64,000 nucleotides of DNA. It comes from Hortaea werneckii (lineage: Eukaryota; Ascomycota; Dothideomycetes; Mycosphaerellales; Teratosphaeriaceae). The notes below the pieces were generated by a model, which had not been told where the DNA came from, did no database searches, and worked only from the letters and a program-made list of their open reading frames with translations. Of this stretch, positions 20,094 to 30,897 are shown in pieces (the stretch's first letter is position 1; each line of letters starts with the position of its first letter). Made by a program: the position numbers and the translations under genes. The stretch lies in NCBI GenBank assembly GCA_037044905.1, contig JBAOKB010000177.1:366056-430055 (forward strand), in the 5' to 3' direction.

Positions 20094-22342
20094 TTTCCTA
20101 AGCTATCATCAGCGTTCACGGTATCAATTGGACTTATCCGTTTGATGGTGGTCTGACTTGTGCTTATACTCAATGCAAGTCCAGAGCTGACAGAGAACTT
20201 TGGTATCGTAGGGTTGTTCAAACTGACTCCCGTCTTGGAGAAGTGTCATCGAAGAGAGTGTAAGAGAAACCACGCTGAGACAGGGCAGATGCCCTGCATT
20301 CACAGCAACGCCGGCAGCATGTGCGCGTACCTTCCCGTTTAAGAAAGCAACGAACCGCTTTCACCTGATGTCAGCCGGGTTTCATTCGCAAGGCCGGTCA
20401 ATTGTAGCATCAAGTAGCCGTATCATAAGACAAAGACCATCTCTCTGGTCACGTGGAATTCGGACCGGGTTTATCAACGTGATAGCGTACTACATTGCTG
20501 AGGAAGAACATGGCTTGCGGGGAAAATCTGTTTTAGAGACAAGGCTTACTTCCTCTGGCAGCCGACCGATTATGAAATATCCTCTTGACTCCACTAAACC
20601 AGACGGGAGAGTCTTCGATCTGAAAGCGGGCAATTGTACATCAGAGGAAAAGTCTTTAAGACCGTAGTCAGAGCGAAGTTTCCAGCTGACGGTCTATTCA
20701 ACGAAATTGCGAACAACTTCCTTTCAGGTCACAGGGAATCTGCTTTGCGGCTTGTAAAGCGACACTCAATTTTTTTTTTTTTTTTTTTTTTCAATCTTCA
20801 TTTCTATATGTGACATGATCGGGTATGTCTATCGACGCCACACTGATCCGCCCAAAAACTTATGCTCTATGACGAGACCTTCCTTTGGCTAGCCCGATAC
20901 GCATACCCTTCACCTACTGCCAACGAAGTCGTCGGCTTCGACCGTTCTTCAGGTCCGCTGTTCGCGCAGTGCGAGGATTCAGCGACGGGGTGGTGCGCCT
21001 TTCGTCCGGGTACATTTCATCTTACTTGGTCGTCAACAAGCTGTCAGGGATCGGGTCGCCGTTGTTGGCTGCAGCACGATTGGCGTGGATTGCGATAACC
21101 ACCACGTCGTCGTTTTTCTGAGCATACTGTGTACCAACGATGCTGAGCCATAGGAGAGCATGTCCGAGAATCATTCGTCTCCGGTAGGGCGAGAGTCGCC
21201 ATGTCTTCCTCGCCGACTAGCGCCATCATCAGCCCTTTGCAATCCGACAGACTGCTTATGCGGCCGACTACTTTACAATACAACTCTCCTAGGGTCCATA
21301 TGACTGAGTGGAAGACAACGGCCTGATCATTTCAAGGGTAAGTTGGAAAGCGAGCCGGTCATTGAACATTACCGGTGCATTGTCGCACACATTCGCTAGG
21401 GCCTGATGTACAAGTATCAGTCATTCGGAACTCTTCGACAGGTATGTGGTATCGAGAGGAATGTGGAAAAAGTCGGCTTGCTGTGCTGTCAGACAGTGTT
21501 TCTTTTTCCCGGCCGCTGTACATTTCGGAGCAAATGGAGCACTTGTACAGATGGCGCCCTCATAACAGGGGGCGGGAGAAGAGGACAGAGGGAAGAGAGA
21601 CAGGAGGGAGAACGTCGCGAAGAATAGACACAGTAGCGTCGGCGCGGAGTCTGCAGGATGACCGTTACTTCCACGCCGAGAGACAACACCAAGAAGGCAC
21701 AGACAGGGAGGCGGTCTGGAATAAGGCAGAGAACAAGCAGGCGTTCCAAAACCAAAAGGAGAACCGACCCGGCAACACTCGACTCACAAGGCACACGCAT
21801 ATACACGAAGAAACAAGCTCTCTCGTTTTCTCTTCCTACAAAAAGAAAACTAGCTACATCGAAAAAAGAAAAGGAGAGCTCAAAAAGAGGCAAAGGGTGG
21901 AAATGGGAAGCTCGCTCAACCCAGCTGTTACGCATAGAGAACATGGAAGCAAGAGAGGTAGCACAGGGCTTTCCCCTCATCATCGATTGTTCAAAAGATG
22001 ATGAGATTTCTTTCCCTCATTAGTGCTTAAACCCTCTCTCGATCCCCTTCCCTCCCCCTCTCTCTTTCTGTTCCACTCTCCTCTTCGATCTAGCGAGCCA
22101 GTGCCGAGGAAAGGTCTTGTCACGTGCAAATGGTTAGGATTTTTGGTTTCTTTGGGATGGTGATTTTGAGGCGATAGGAGATCGAGGATGACGACGATGG
22201 CGATGATGACGGTGAGTGGCAATCAGGATCTTTTTGTTCTTCATCTCGTCCCTTCCAATCTCATTCTACATGCGTGGAGGTATCAAACGTTGTGTAGTCT
22301 TTTGAGATTGGAACCACCGGCAGATTCAGTCAAAGACAGAAT
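20094..22342. other. 2.2-kb intergenic region with poly-T and purine/pyrimidine tracts
   Basis: Contains a roughly 22-nt poly-T run at about 20770-20791, a long purine-rich stretch (about 21565-21960) and a CT-rich block (about 22030-22085) close to the RPS0 3' end. The 208-codon ORF at 21375-22001 is composed mostly of the purine-rich tract (Arg/Lys/Glu/Gln) and shows no domain, so it is not called. Confidence 0.5.
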
Positions 22343-23383
22343 TTACCAGTTGGCCTCAGGCTGAGTCTCGGCACCAGCCTGGTCAGCCCAGCCCTGGTTG
22401 CCAGTCTGGACCGGGGCCGAGCTGGCAGCCCAGTCAGCACCCTCAGCGTCCCAGCTGCTGGCAGCACCAGCGCCAGCGGTACCGCTAGCAGCAGCGAAAG
22501 CACCCGCACCAGCGCCAGAGACCTCCCACTCGTTGTTGAAGCCGCTCTCAACAGCGCCAGGGCCAGCCTCCTCAACGCCAGGGACCTTAGCCTCGTCCTG
22601 GCCGGCCGAGTCCTTGTTCTCCTCAGCCTCAGGGTCGCGGTAGAAGTACAAGTCGGTCATGACGTCCCACTCAGCCTCACGGGAAGCGAGGGTGCCACGG
22701 AGGCGGAGGACCTCACGGGCCAGCATCCACCAGATCAGACCAATGGCGTGACGACCCTTGTTGTTGGTCGGGATGGCAACGTCGACATACTCGGTTGGGG
22801 AGTCGGTGTCGCACAGGGCGATGACGGGGATGTTGACGTACGAAGCCTCCTTGATGGCCTGGGCGTCGGTGCGCGGGTCGGTGGTGACAATGACACGCGG
22901 CTCCTTGAAGGAGCGGGTGATGTAGTTGGTGAAGTTACCCGGGGTGAAGCGGCCGGCAATGGCGGAAGCACCAGTGTGGGCGGCGAACTTCAGGACGGCA
23001 CGCTGGCCGTAGGGACGGGCAGAGATGACGGCAATGTCGGCCGGGTTGTCGATGGCGACGAGGATACGGGCGGCCAGGACGATCTTCTCCCTGTAGTCGC
23101 GCAATGGGATTAGCTCCTGCAATTAATTTACTGGCATATCGAATGTCGCGGGTTGTGCTTGTGGATCTCGGTCGCCTTCTTTGCTGCTACGGGTGCAAGG
23201 GGAATGTCCTTACCAGGTCTTGCCAATGTTGATGACATTGATACCGTCAGGCCTGGTCTTCCACAGGTATGGCTCCATGTGCACCTGCAGGTTCTTGCTG
23301 CCAATGTGGCACTGGGCAGACAGGAGCATCTCAATGTCCTGCGCCGTAGCGTTGAACGCGGCGGGGAGGTTCTTGGCGGCCAT
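22343..23383 (-). CDS. RPS0: 40S ribosomal protein S0 (uS2), 305 aa
   Basis: Exon 1 (23383..23214) encodes MAAKNLPAAFNATAQDIEML through INVINIGKT; exon 2 (23090..22343) resumes with W-EKIVLAARILVAIDNPADI. The 123-nt intron has a gtaagg donor and a ctacag acceptor and restores the conserved NIGKTWEK junction. Conserved S0/uS2 blocks are ISARPYGQRAVLKFA, AGRFTPGNFTNYITRSFKEP, DPRTDAQAIKEASYVNIPVI and ALCDTDSPTEYVDVAIPTNN. The C-terminal tail is Ala/Gly/Glu-rich and ends with QPEANW, the usual flexible acidic tail. Acts in the small subunit head/platform and in 20S rRNA maturation. The frame continues upstream of the ATG, but MAAKN is the family start with a good context (aagATGGCC). Confidence 0.95.
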
Positions 23384-23688
23384 CTTCGCGGTGGGATATG
23401 CGATGAAGGGGTCGGGGGGCGAAGGGTTGGCTGTGGTGGTTGCGCAGGAAAGAAAGGCGTCGACGTCGTCCCCGAGAGAATTCGCGATTGAGCGCGGGCG
23501 GTGGGTGGAATTTCCCACCATCGGCGTTTTCGAAATTGACATGCCGACGTGCGTGCGCGCGAGTCAAGGCGGACTGAGAAGGACCTCCGCTTGAGTCGCA
23601 TCACTTGGCATCCAGACGCCCGGAGAGCGAGCGCCAAAGGTCTCTGGAGATGCGAGAGGGCGGATAGGTTAGACGATCAACCATCACC
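23384..23688. promoter_or_regulatory. Bidirectional promoter of RPS0 and mitochondrial uS15 genes
   Basis: The two start codons (23383 on minus, 23689 on plus) are only 305 bp apart, so both divergent promoters must lie here or overlap the 5' leaders. This pairs a cytosolic with a mitochondrial ribosomal protein gene. No specific factor site is assigned. Confidence 0.6.
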
Positions 23689-24735
23689 ATGCCGCCACGG
23701 ATACCCTTCTTCAACTGCCTACGGGCCTCTCAGAATGGTACGCCCAGTCAGCTGACTGTCTCACCTCCACCAACCCTCCGCTGACCCAACCCAGCCAGCG
23801 CCGCCAATGCCACCCGCTCCTTCTCGCAGACCTCCGCCCCCACCGCAAGCACCGTCACCCAGCGCCGGCGTCGACATGATCCCTACGCGCTGGCACAGGC
23901 CAAAGCTCGCAAAGCCGCCAACCTCTCGCGCCAGGAAGTCCTGAAGAAAGAGCGCGCCGCCGCACTGGGTGACCCGGTCAATGGAGTAGAGACTCCCTTC
24001 GTCCGCTCCTTTGATACCGCCCTCCCCCCGGAGCCCGCCGCCCAGAACCAGCGCACCCAAACCCGCGTCGCCACCTCACCCAGCGAAGATGCACCTGGGC
24101 CCCAGAGCGAACGTGACGAGCACCTCAACTTCTACCTCAGCAAGCAAGAACTCGAGCAAGGCCTCGAACACAGCCGCTGGCTCTCCACTCCACCCGCCTC
24201 CGCCTTCAAAGAAACCACCGGCGTCACCGACCTCCTAACCCCAGAAGAAAAGCAAGCACAACTGGACCAACAACAAATCACGGCCAACGAAGCCCTCCGC
24301 CGCATCGCCTCCCTCTCCCTCGGTTCTTCCAAGGACCGTCTCCGCGTCAACATCCAACGCATCATCGACACCTTTGGCCGCCACAACACCGACTCCACCC
24401 TCCCACCCCGCCCCAAAGACGAGGACCGCACCCCCTACAACCTCCGTACCCCTTCCTCTCCCGACCAAGCAAACCAGCGTGTCGGTCTTGACACGGGGAG
24501 TTCCGAGGTCCAGATCGCCATTCTCACAGCTAAGATCCGTACTTTGTCCTCTTTTCTCTCCGATCGGGGCCGTATGGACAAAGTGAACAAGCGGAATTTA
24601 CGCCTTCTGGTCCACAGACGCCAGAAACTGTTGAGGTATCTGGAGAGGAAAGAAAGAGGCGGCCCGCGGTTTCAGAACGTGGTGGATGTGCTGGGATTGA
24701 CGGAAGGCATGTGGAGAGGCGAGATCAGTTTGTAA
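23689..24735 (+). CDS. Mitochondrial ribosomal protein uS15m (S15 domain), 329 aa
   Basis: Exon 1 (23689..23737) encodes MPPRIPFFNCLRASQN; exon 2 (23795..24735) carries the rest after a 57-nt intron with a gtacgc donor, a gctgac branch and a cccag acceptor. The N-terminal third is Arg/Ser/Thr/Ala-rich with few acidic residues, as expected for a mitochondrial targeting region. The C-terminal S15 domain reads EVQIAILTAKIRTLSSFL, NKRNLRLLVHRRQKLLRYL and LERKERGGPRFQNVVDVLGL. The overall length matches fungal Mrps28-type proteins rather than the 89-residue bacterial S15. It would bind the 15S/12S rRNA in the mitoribosomal small subunit. Divergent to RPS0. Confidence 0.9.
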
Positions 24736-25660
24736 AAGGGGGACATGGATTTGGGCTTGCGTCCACTTGTTGGCTTTGTAGGATTGTGGCTCTGGGATTG
24801 GGAAGGAGAAGAGGCAAGGAGAAGAAAAGATGTCGTGTAGGAGAATTGAGGGGTCTGACATGAGATCGGAGGCTCAGGTGGAGAAAGATATCTGAGGCAT
24901 TCATCCCAACCTGTTCCTCCTAACCGGGACCAAAGGGCGGGAGAGTAAGAAGCAGCAGGGAAATATCATTGGGTGGTAAGAGTCACTCCTTGCCTCCTGC
25001 CCAGTCTCCACCCTTTCATCTCCATACCCTTACACTCTGACGAGTTTTTGGAATCCATCTGCGGAAATCAATGCAAGTCGCCGAACATGGGAAAGAAGAG
25101 AGGCGAATGATCCACAACACAAAAAGTAGCGGAGCAGTGCACACCGCACCTGGCGGATTCGATGGTCTCCTGAGGAAGAGTTGGAACTGGGGTGAATCAA
25201 ATCCCTTTTATCACTTCCTACAAAGAATCTCCATACTCATTATTTATGTAAAACTGTCCACTGTTTATGTATGTATATTTGGAACACACCAAAAGATGGC
25301 TGTACTTTTACGTCTTCTTCAGAAAGCGTTTAGAGCGTCACAGTGCGAGGAGTCGAACGCATCTCATTGCTATAGAGGCAGTATTGCGAAGTGAAGGCAC
25401 AGTATAGTAGCATTACGAGCGAAAAAGCTAACGGGGATCCATGAGTCTAGAGCGGTATTGCTTAGTCGAAGGATTCCCACATTGAGTTCGAACTGTAGAG
25501 AGACAAGGCAATGCAGAGGGAAACCACCAATCACGAACTTGCAAATCAGTGTGGGATATCTACAAAGCCTTGCCATCTTAATCCTTTCCCCTCCCTCTCC
25601 GCTGAAACACTGGGTTCAGTCAGGAGTTGTCAGGATCTAGTGAGGGCCAGGCGCTCTATC
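24736..25660. other. Intergenic, contains dispersed repeat copy 1
   Basis: 925 bp between the convergent 3' ends of the uS15m gene (plus) and the kinesin gene (minus). Apart from the dispersed repeat at 25348-25427 no gene or RNA is recognised. Confidence 0.5.
25348..25427 (+). repeat. Dispersed repeat, copy 1 of 3 (downstream of kinesin)
   Basis: Shares GAACGC-TCTCATTGCTAT, GTATTGC and TATAGTAGC with copies at 29049-29130 and 29349-29420, all in the same orientation. On the opposite strand it contains cgttcgactcc, close to a Pol III B box, but no complete tRNA can be folded. Confidence 0.65.
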
Positions 25661-28587
25661 TCAAGACCTCTGTCCATTAAAGAACCAACTGGCTCTCTTC
25701 CCACCACCACTACTACTGCTGCTCCCACCGCCCTCCGCCTGTCCCTGTTGTGCATGGCCCTGCAAACCTGCGAAACCTTCCCCACCACCGCCTCCTCCGC
25801 GGAGGGGTTTAGCGATCCTAGTGAACGGGTTGTTGGCAATAAAACCCCCGCCGCTGTTAGCATTTGGGCCGCCGGAGCCTGCGAGGCCGCGAGTAGAGCC
25901 AGATTTGGCTGCTTCGAGCCGATCTTTTACTGCTATTAACTGTGATTCGAATCTATTGCGAAAGAAGAAGATAGTTAGCCGATAGTGTCTTTGGAGAAGA
26001 ACCTTAAAAGGAAAATAGAAGGAAGGGAAACATACTTGTGATTGGCAACCATCAGCTTCTCCTGACTCTCGGCCACCAGCCCCTCAAGCCCTCTTATCCT
26101 CTCCCCTCTCGCAACCAACTTGCGTTCTGCGATCGCGACTTCCTTCTTGAGCTGGGCGTTTTGCTCGACGAGCTGCCGCTGCACCAGCGTCAGCTGTTCT
26201 AGGTTCCGCTCCAGGAACGCCAGCTTCTTCTGCTGCTGCTTGGAGTTGCTGCTCCGGAGGATGGAGTTGTACTGTTCGCGGGTGGAGTCGAGGGAGATTT
26301 CGAGTTCGACGACACGCTCGCAGCGGTTCTGCAGGTCGCGCATGAGGGATTTCTTGATCGTGTCAAAGTCGGTGAGTTGTTTGGACAGGCCGGTTGCGGA
26401 GGCGGCCGTGTTACTCCCGTTGCCGTTGGCATTGCGCCTCAGGGCTTCAAGTTCGGAGCGGAGTTTAGCGTTTTGCTCTTGTTGTGAGGCGAGTGCGGAG
26501 CCGAGGTCGGAACCATCTGGTTGTTTCTCTTGATGTTGGGCGAGAGAGTCGTAGAGGGAACGTTTGACGTTCTCGACGTCCTCCTCGCTTAGGTTGCGCT
26601 CCAGAACGTCTTGATAGTCGCGCTGAGCCTGGGAAAGCTTCGCTTCAAGCATTGCCGTGTCAGCAGCGTCGGCATGGCCGTCAGCCCCTTGGTTCAATTC
26701 CGCTTGCCGCACGATACTTTGAGTCTCCAATAGTCTCTCCTTGAGCGCGTGCAGCTCAGCGCCTGCCACTGCTTCCCCCTTTCCTGCGATCTCGAGGAGT
26801 GAATCGACTTGCTGCACCATTTCCCGAACGTGCATCTCACCCTTGCTCATCATACCATCGCCCAAGTCAAAGCCGGCCATCATCTCCGCCATGCGTTCCC
26901 GCTTGAGTCTCTCCTTCTCATCAAGCTGCGCAGAAGATTCCTTGGCGCTCATCTTAGCATCCAGCAGCTGGTGCTTGACATCATCCAGCTCCGTTGTCAG
27001 CTCCCCGTTTGCTTCCCGCAGCGAATCCATCGTGATAGCCGCTTCTTTTGTTTCGAAAGAGATCTTTTCGACTTGCATCCGCAGAGTTTCGGTCTCGGCG
27101 AGGAGCTTCTCGTTCGATCGCGTGGTATCGAGAGAGGAGGTGCGAAGTTCTTTCAGCTCGTTTCGTGTTTGCTCAAGCGCCTGCTCGGAGGCAGAAAGAG
27201 CGGACTCCTTCTCGGCAAGCTGGTCTTGAAGCTCGTTCTCACGCTTCAAAAACTCTTCCTTCTCATCCTTATCCATAGGAAGACTGGGTGTGCCAGCCCG
27301 CTCCATATCTAACCTACTGTCCGGACGAGGTGTGCCTGGCGTCTCCTGTCCCGACTTCAATCGGCTGGGCGTTGCAGGGCGCGGCTGCTGTTGCTGATGC
27401 TGCGCTGGTTGGCGGCCGACGTCCTTCATCGCTGGTGTCCATTGGTCCTTCGGTACTTGCTCGCCCTTACGCCAGTTTCCAACTTCTGATTCGAGTGATT
27501 GAATGTAAGTTTCGAACGAAGTGACTTGGCTTTGCGCCTTCTTGAGCATACTCTTGAGCTGAGCAGGTGATAGCTCCTCGTTGACCTTGGCCTTCTGCTT
27601 GATGGTCTTGGCACGCTCACCAAACCGCAGTGTTGACATAGTCTCGGCATCGTTGTAGCTGGAAGGCGAACAGTTGATGATAAGGGTAGTCCTCGAATTT
27701 CCTCCTAGCGACTCTTGCAGGATACGCGTGAGCTTCGAATCTCGATAAGGAATATGTGAGCTCCTGCCATCTGAGAGAGCATTGATGACCATTCCGAGCG
27801 CCGAGAGCGATTTGTTGATTTTCTTCGCCTCTTCCAGGGTCTGACCAGAAGCTCCTGTCTTCCCGACCTTCTCCGAACCAGCCAAATCCACCAGGAAGAG
27901 ACGCCCAGAGCGCGCAGAACCAGACTCCACATTCTTCTGCGTGACCTCAATCACGAAAATGGAATGCGATCTTGAGGATTCCTGGTTCATCTGCGTTGAG
28001 GCTACCGCTCTCGATTGCCCACCGCGCTCTAGCACCTGATATACCTCCCCCACAGACCCTACATAGAACTCATTCAGTCCTTTCACGTATACGCCCCTCT
28101 GCTTATCCTCGTGCACCGGCAGGTTGTCATTCGTGGGCACCAGCAGATCCCGGATCTTTTCCATGTAGATTTCCATATAGCTCACTTTGACGGTAAACTC
28201 AATTGACCCATCACTGCGCATGATGGAGTCAAAGATCTGCTCGACGATGCGCGGAATGATACCCTTGCTGTTGTCGTCCTCGATGTCGGCGCCCATCATG
28301 GTGTACGTCTTTCCGGAGCCAGTCTGCCCGTAGGCGAAGACGGTCCCGTTGTAGCCGGCCAGCACATCGTCGACGGTGCTGCGGATGGAGTAGTCGAAGA
28401 CATCGTGCTGGGCGGTGTTGGTGGGGAAGACGCGGTCGAAAGTGAAGTTGCCATTTGCTTCTTTCGAAGCAACGGTGCAGGATTCAGGATTGGTGAATTC
28501 GACGATTTGCTCGCTGCCGGCACCGACTTCGATCTTGTTCTGAGGCCGAAAGCGGGCGACGACCTTGATGCTGTTGGAGTCGGCCAT
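25661..28587 (-). CDS. Kinesin-1 heavy chain (conventional kinesin), 947 aa
   Basis: Exon 1 (28587..26036) starts MADSNSIKVVARFRPQNKIE; exon 2 (25952..25661) is joined across an 83-nt intron (gtatgt to caatag) giving ANHKFESQLIAVKDRLEAAK. The motor domain has the P-loop GQTGSGKT (residues 87-94), switch I NQESSRSH, switch II DLAGSEK and the HIPYRDSKLTRILQ block. The neck and a long discontinuous coiled coil follow, with a tail motif LTLVQRQLVEQNAQLKKEVA and a conserved ARGERIRGLEGL just before the intron. The Gly-rich C-terminus ends KRASWFFNGQRS, as in fungal NKin-type proteins. Plus-end-directed microtubule motor for vesicle and organelle transport in hyphae. Fungal kinesin-1 acts without light chains (family knowledge). 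Confidence 0.96.
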
Positions 28588-29048
28588 TTTGGCGATTGCG
28601 AGGCTACGTGGGATATGCGCCTGAGGCGCCGCTGTCTATGTGGTGAGAGCCCGCTCGGTGTCGCCAATGTCGAGGTGCAGGCAGGCTTGGATGTCTATCT
28701 CGGGCCGCCGTATTGGGTTTGGTCACTTCGGGGGTTTTGTGTGTTTGCTGATAGTTTCCCTTCCGAAGCGACAGTGATCAGGTCCCCTCAAGCCAGCCGG
28801 AGCGAATGAGACTTGCAACCAGCGCCAAAGTATACGGAAAGGTGAATGAGCAAGGCCGTAGGATGTAATGCTTGTTCGTGGGGTCCCTCAGTCCCTGTCG
28901 GACACATGGTCTCCTGTAAACACGGCGACGTAGCCGGAGTCTCCCCGCCGTAACCGAAACCAAACTTTCTTTCGCGCTAGCACGTGCACGACGAGCATTC
29001 ACTTCAAACACACGAAGAAAGGAAAGGAAAAAAAAAAAAAAATTGAGC

Positions 29049-29130
29049 AGGAGCCGAACGCGTCTCATTGCTATGGAAAAAGTATTGCTATCCGAGGTGT
29101 AATATAGTAGCGTAGAGAGTGAAAATTCTG
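29049..29130 (+). repeat. Dispersed repeat, copy 2 of 3
   Basis: Contains gccgaacgcgtctcattgct and agtattgctatccgagg, then atatagtagcg. Clearly related to copy 1 beyond the 3' end of the kinesin gene and to copy 3, about 300 bp away. Confidence 0.65.
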
Positions 29131-29348
29131 ACGGAGATCAACTCTTCTCGTCTTCATGGATGCACAACTAGGCACCGTACCTAAGTTACAAGGTTCGAGG
29201 CAATCAGGGTTTATGCTATGTCTAAGCCATCGCTACTGAATTCGTATCTGCTAGTTTTGTCCAGCTTAATGTTAGGTATATGCGAAGTAGGGCGTTCTGT
29301 CCCATTACGTAGCCTCCGAGTCCACCTCTGGTCCCACGTCCAGGAATC

Positions 29349-29420
29349 GCAGAGATCGAGCGCGTCTCACTACTATGGAAAAAATATTGCTTTCCGAAGG
29401 TACGATACAGTAGCATTGAA
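29349..29420 (+). repeat. Dispersed repeat, copy 3 of 3
   Basis: Contains gagcgcgtctcactactatg and aatattgctttccgaagg, then acagtagcattga. More diverged than copies 1 and 2. Confidence 0.55.
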
Positions 29421-29530
29421 CAACCTGGTGAGAGAAGCAAGGAAATGGTTCCAATGTAAGACGAGAAGTGCCGAGCCGGCATAGCCACAGCGAAGTACAG
29501 AACTATATAAATATTATTTTAAAAAATACT

Positions 29531-29547
29531 GAGGACACTCTGTCCTC
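29531..29547. terminator. Short perfect hairpin at the zinc-knuckle gene stop codon
   Basis: GAGGACA, a 3-nt loop, then TGTCCTC, flanked on one side by an AT-rich tract (tatataaatattattttaaa). It overlaps the last codon of the minus-strand zinc-knuckle model, so a role in 3'-end formation is possible but unproven. Confidence 0.35.
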
Positions 29548-30897
29548 AAGCCGCTTTCCGGCGAGGATCAAGCGCCTATACACATGGATTAGTACTATTA
29601 CAACACATGGGACAAGTACAGCATGATTACCTTGAGCGCAACTCCTGGTGGCGGGGGAGGTGCAACTCCAAATGGCGGAGAGGACGCAACTCCTGGTGGC
29701 GGAGGGGGGAACGTGACTCCTGGTGGCGGAGAGGGGGATACGACTCCTGGTGCCGGGGCGGGGGGTGGCGGGGTGAAGCGCAACCTGACTCTGTATTAGC
29801 GAAGCTCTATTTCAAACGGCAATGTCGATGATCCGAAGGCTGAAAATTCGACGATCGGATACATGAAGAGGTTTCGTGGGATCCAATGTCGGGCAGAATG
29901 GACTTGAACGGAAAGATAGAGGCATTGCTTACCGGGCAATCACGGACGTAATGCCCGCGCCGCTACATGTTATGTCAGCCTCTGGAAAACGGTACGAGAT
30001 AGTCAGATGCGATTACCTTGCAGCGGTTGCACTTCACCCCCTTCTTGTCTTTGTAGTGGCTCTGTGAAATCACGTGTTAGCATGTGCCTCTCGGTAGGTG
30101 AATGGTACTGGGTCCAGAATGGAGCCGACAATGACTCGGCTGAGCATGGCCTCAGGGATGTGGTGTCAAACGAGACCAGTGTTGCGTCCAAGTTGCCCAG
30201 AGCCGCTGTATTGCCCGACAGGGCGACAGAGCACTATGCAAAGCAGGTGAGACAAGGTGGCTGCGCACGGCCTGAGAAAAGTGGTGTCGAACGAGGCCGG
30301 CATTGCATCCAGGTTATCCAGAGCCGCTGTAGCACCCGACAGAGCGACGGAGTGTTGTGCAAAGCAGAGGAGATAAGGCGGCTAAGCATGGCCTCAAAAA
30401 TGTGGTGTCGGACGAGGCCGCCGTTGCATCCAGGTTATCCAGAGCCGCTGCAATGCCCGACAGAGCAACGGAGTGCTGTGCAGAGCAGAGGAGATAAGGC
30501 GGCTGAGCATGGCCTCAGGATTGTGGTGTTGACCGACGCCGGCGTTGTATCCAGGTTATCAAGAGCCGCTGTATGGCCCAACAGAGCGACGGAGTGCTGT
30601 GCAGAGTAGGGGAGATAAGACGGAGGAGAAGGGAGTGTACTTACGCCGCCACCGCCGCCGCCGCCGCCGAATCCCGGGGGGAAGACAGAGCCCCCCTTCT
30701 TGATGATAAAGGCTACATACTTGTTAGCCGCTGCGTTGACACGTGAAATCACGTGCTCCATGAGGGCGTAGGTCAGAGCGTGAACGTCGAGAGCTGGTGA
30801 GAGCGATGAGGGGCGATGACTGACCGATCGGGCCACAGCGAGCGTTTGCTGGAGAGTGAACGTGGAGGATATGAGACTTACTGTTGTTCGTCGCCAT
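29546..30897 (-). CDS. Putative CCHC zinc-knuckle protein, intron-rich; 3' part uncertain
   Basis: Proposed exons (minus strand): 30897..30882 (MATNN), 30793..30645 (TLDVHALTYALMEHVISRVN, later KKGGSVFPPGF and poly-Gly), 30061..30017 (SHYKDKKGVKCNRCK), 29962..29933 (RRGHYVRDCP), 29790..29631 (Pro-rich) and 29575..29546 (ALDPRRKAA). Every boundary has GT-AG ends, mostly gtaagt/gtaagc/gtaatc donors with CTAAC or CTGAC branches. Joining exons 3 and 4 creates a perfect C-X2-C-X4-H-X4-C zinc knuckle, which strongly supports those two. The intron between exons 2 and 3 is 583 nt and is filled by a 4 x 121-bp array. Problem: in phase, exon 5 is read in a frame giving an Arg/Ser/Pro mix, while the natural-looking frame (repeats of PPPPPGV) is offset; the 3' end is mis-modelled or decayed. 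RNA binding is plausible from the knuckle. Confidence 0.5.
29631..29790. repeat. Short tandem repeats encoding PPPPPGV units
   Basis: Five degenerate units of about 21-30 bp with ccaccaggagt on the minus strand (actcctggtgg on plus). In one minus-strand frame they read PPPPPGV/SPPFGV/APAPGV. Lies in the proposed exon 5 of the zinc-knuckle gene. Confidence 0.7.
30139..30622. repeat. Tandem array, exactly 4 x 121 bp, inside an intron
   Basis: Units start at 30139, 30260, 30381 and 30502 (GCTGAG/GCTGCG/GCTAAG/GCTGAG) with no length variation; total 484 bp. Shared strings include cagagccgctgta and gacagagcgacggagtg. On the minus strand each unit starts with a pyrimidine-rich run ending TGCACAG or a variant (intact AG in three of four), resembling a 3' splice site, followed by a 34-codon block (VALSG..AALDNLD..., ending LRPC.A) that is open in three units and carries one stop in the unit at 30139. 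Confidence 0.9.

Larger units (their letters stand above)
28588..29545. other. Intergenic upstream of kinesin with two dispersed-repeat copies
   Basis: 958 bp. It carries the kinesin promoter (near 28590-28900), a poly-A run at about 29026-29041, and dispersed repeat copies 2 and 3. A short hairpin (29531-29547) marks the end of the neighbouring zinc-knuckle gene. Confidence 0.5.

Noticed and set aside
21375..22001. 208-codon + strand ORF
   Set aside because: Mostly translation of a purine-rich tract, low complexity, no start context or domain; convergent to RPS0 3' end.
22398..23113. Plus-strand ORFs over RPS0
   Set aside because: Antisense shadows of the ribosomal protein gene with repeated Val/Gly/Asp from its codon pattern.
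25348..25427. Possible tRNA on the minus strand of dispersed repeat copy 1 (B-box-like cgttcgactcc)
   Set aside because: No T-stem complementarity, no D-arm or acceptor stem can be formed; kept only as a repeat.
25661..25939. 142-codon + strand ORF (25511-25939) beside the kinesin gene
   Set aside because: It is the complement of the second kinesin exon, whose splice junction restores the conserved tail sequence.
30007..30609. 200-codon + strand ORF through the 121-bp array
   Set aside because: The unit length (121) rotates the frame, so the product is not repetitive as a protein would be; the array is intronic on the other strand.
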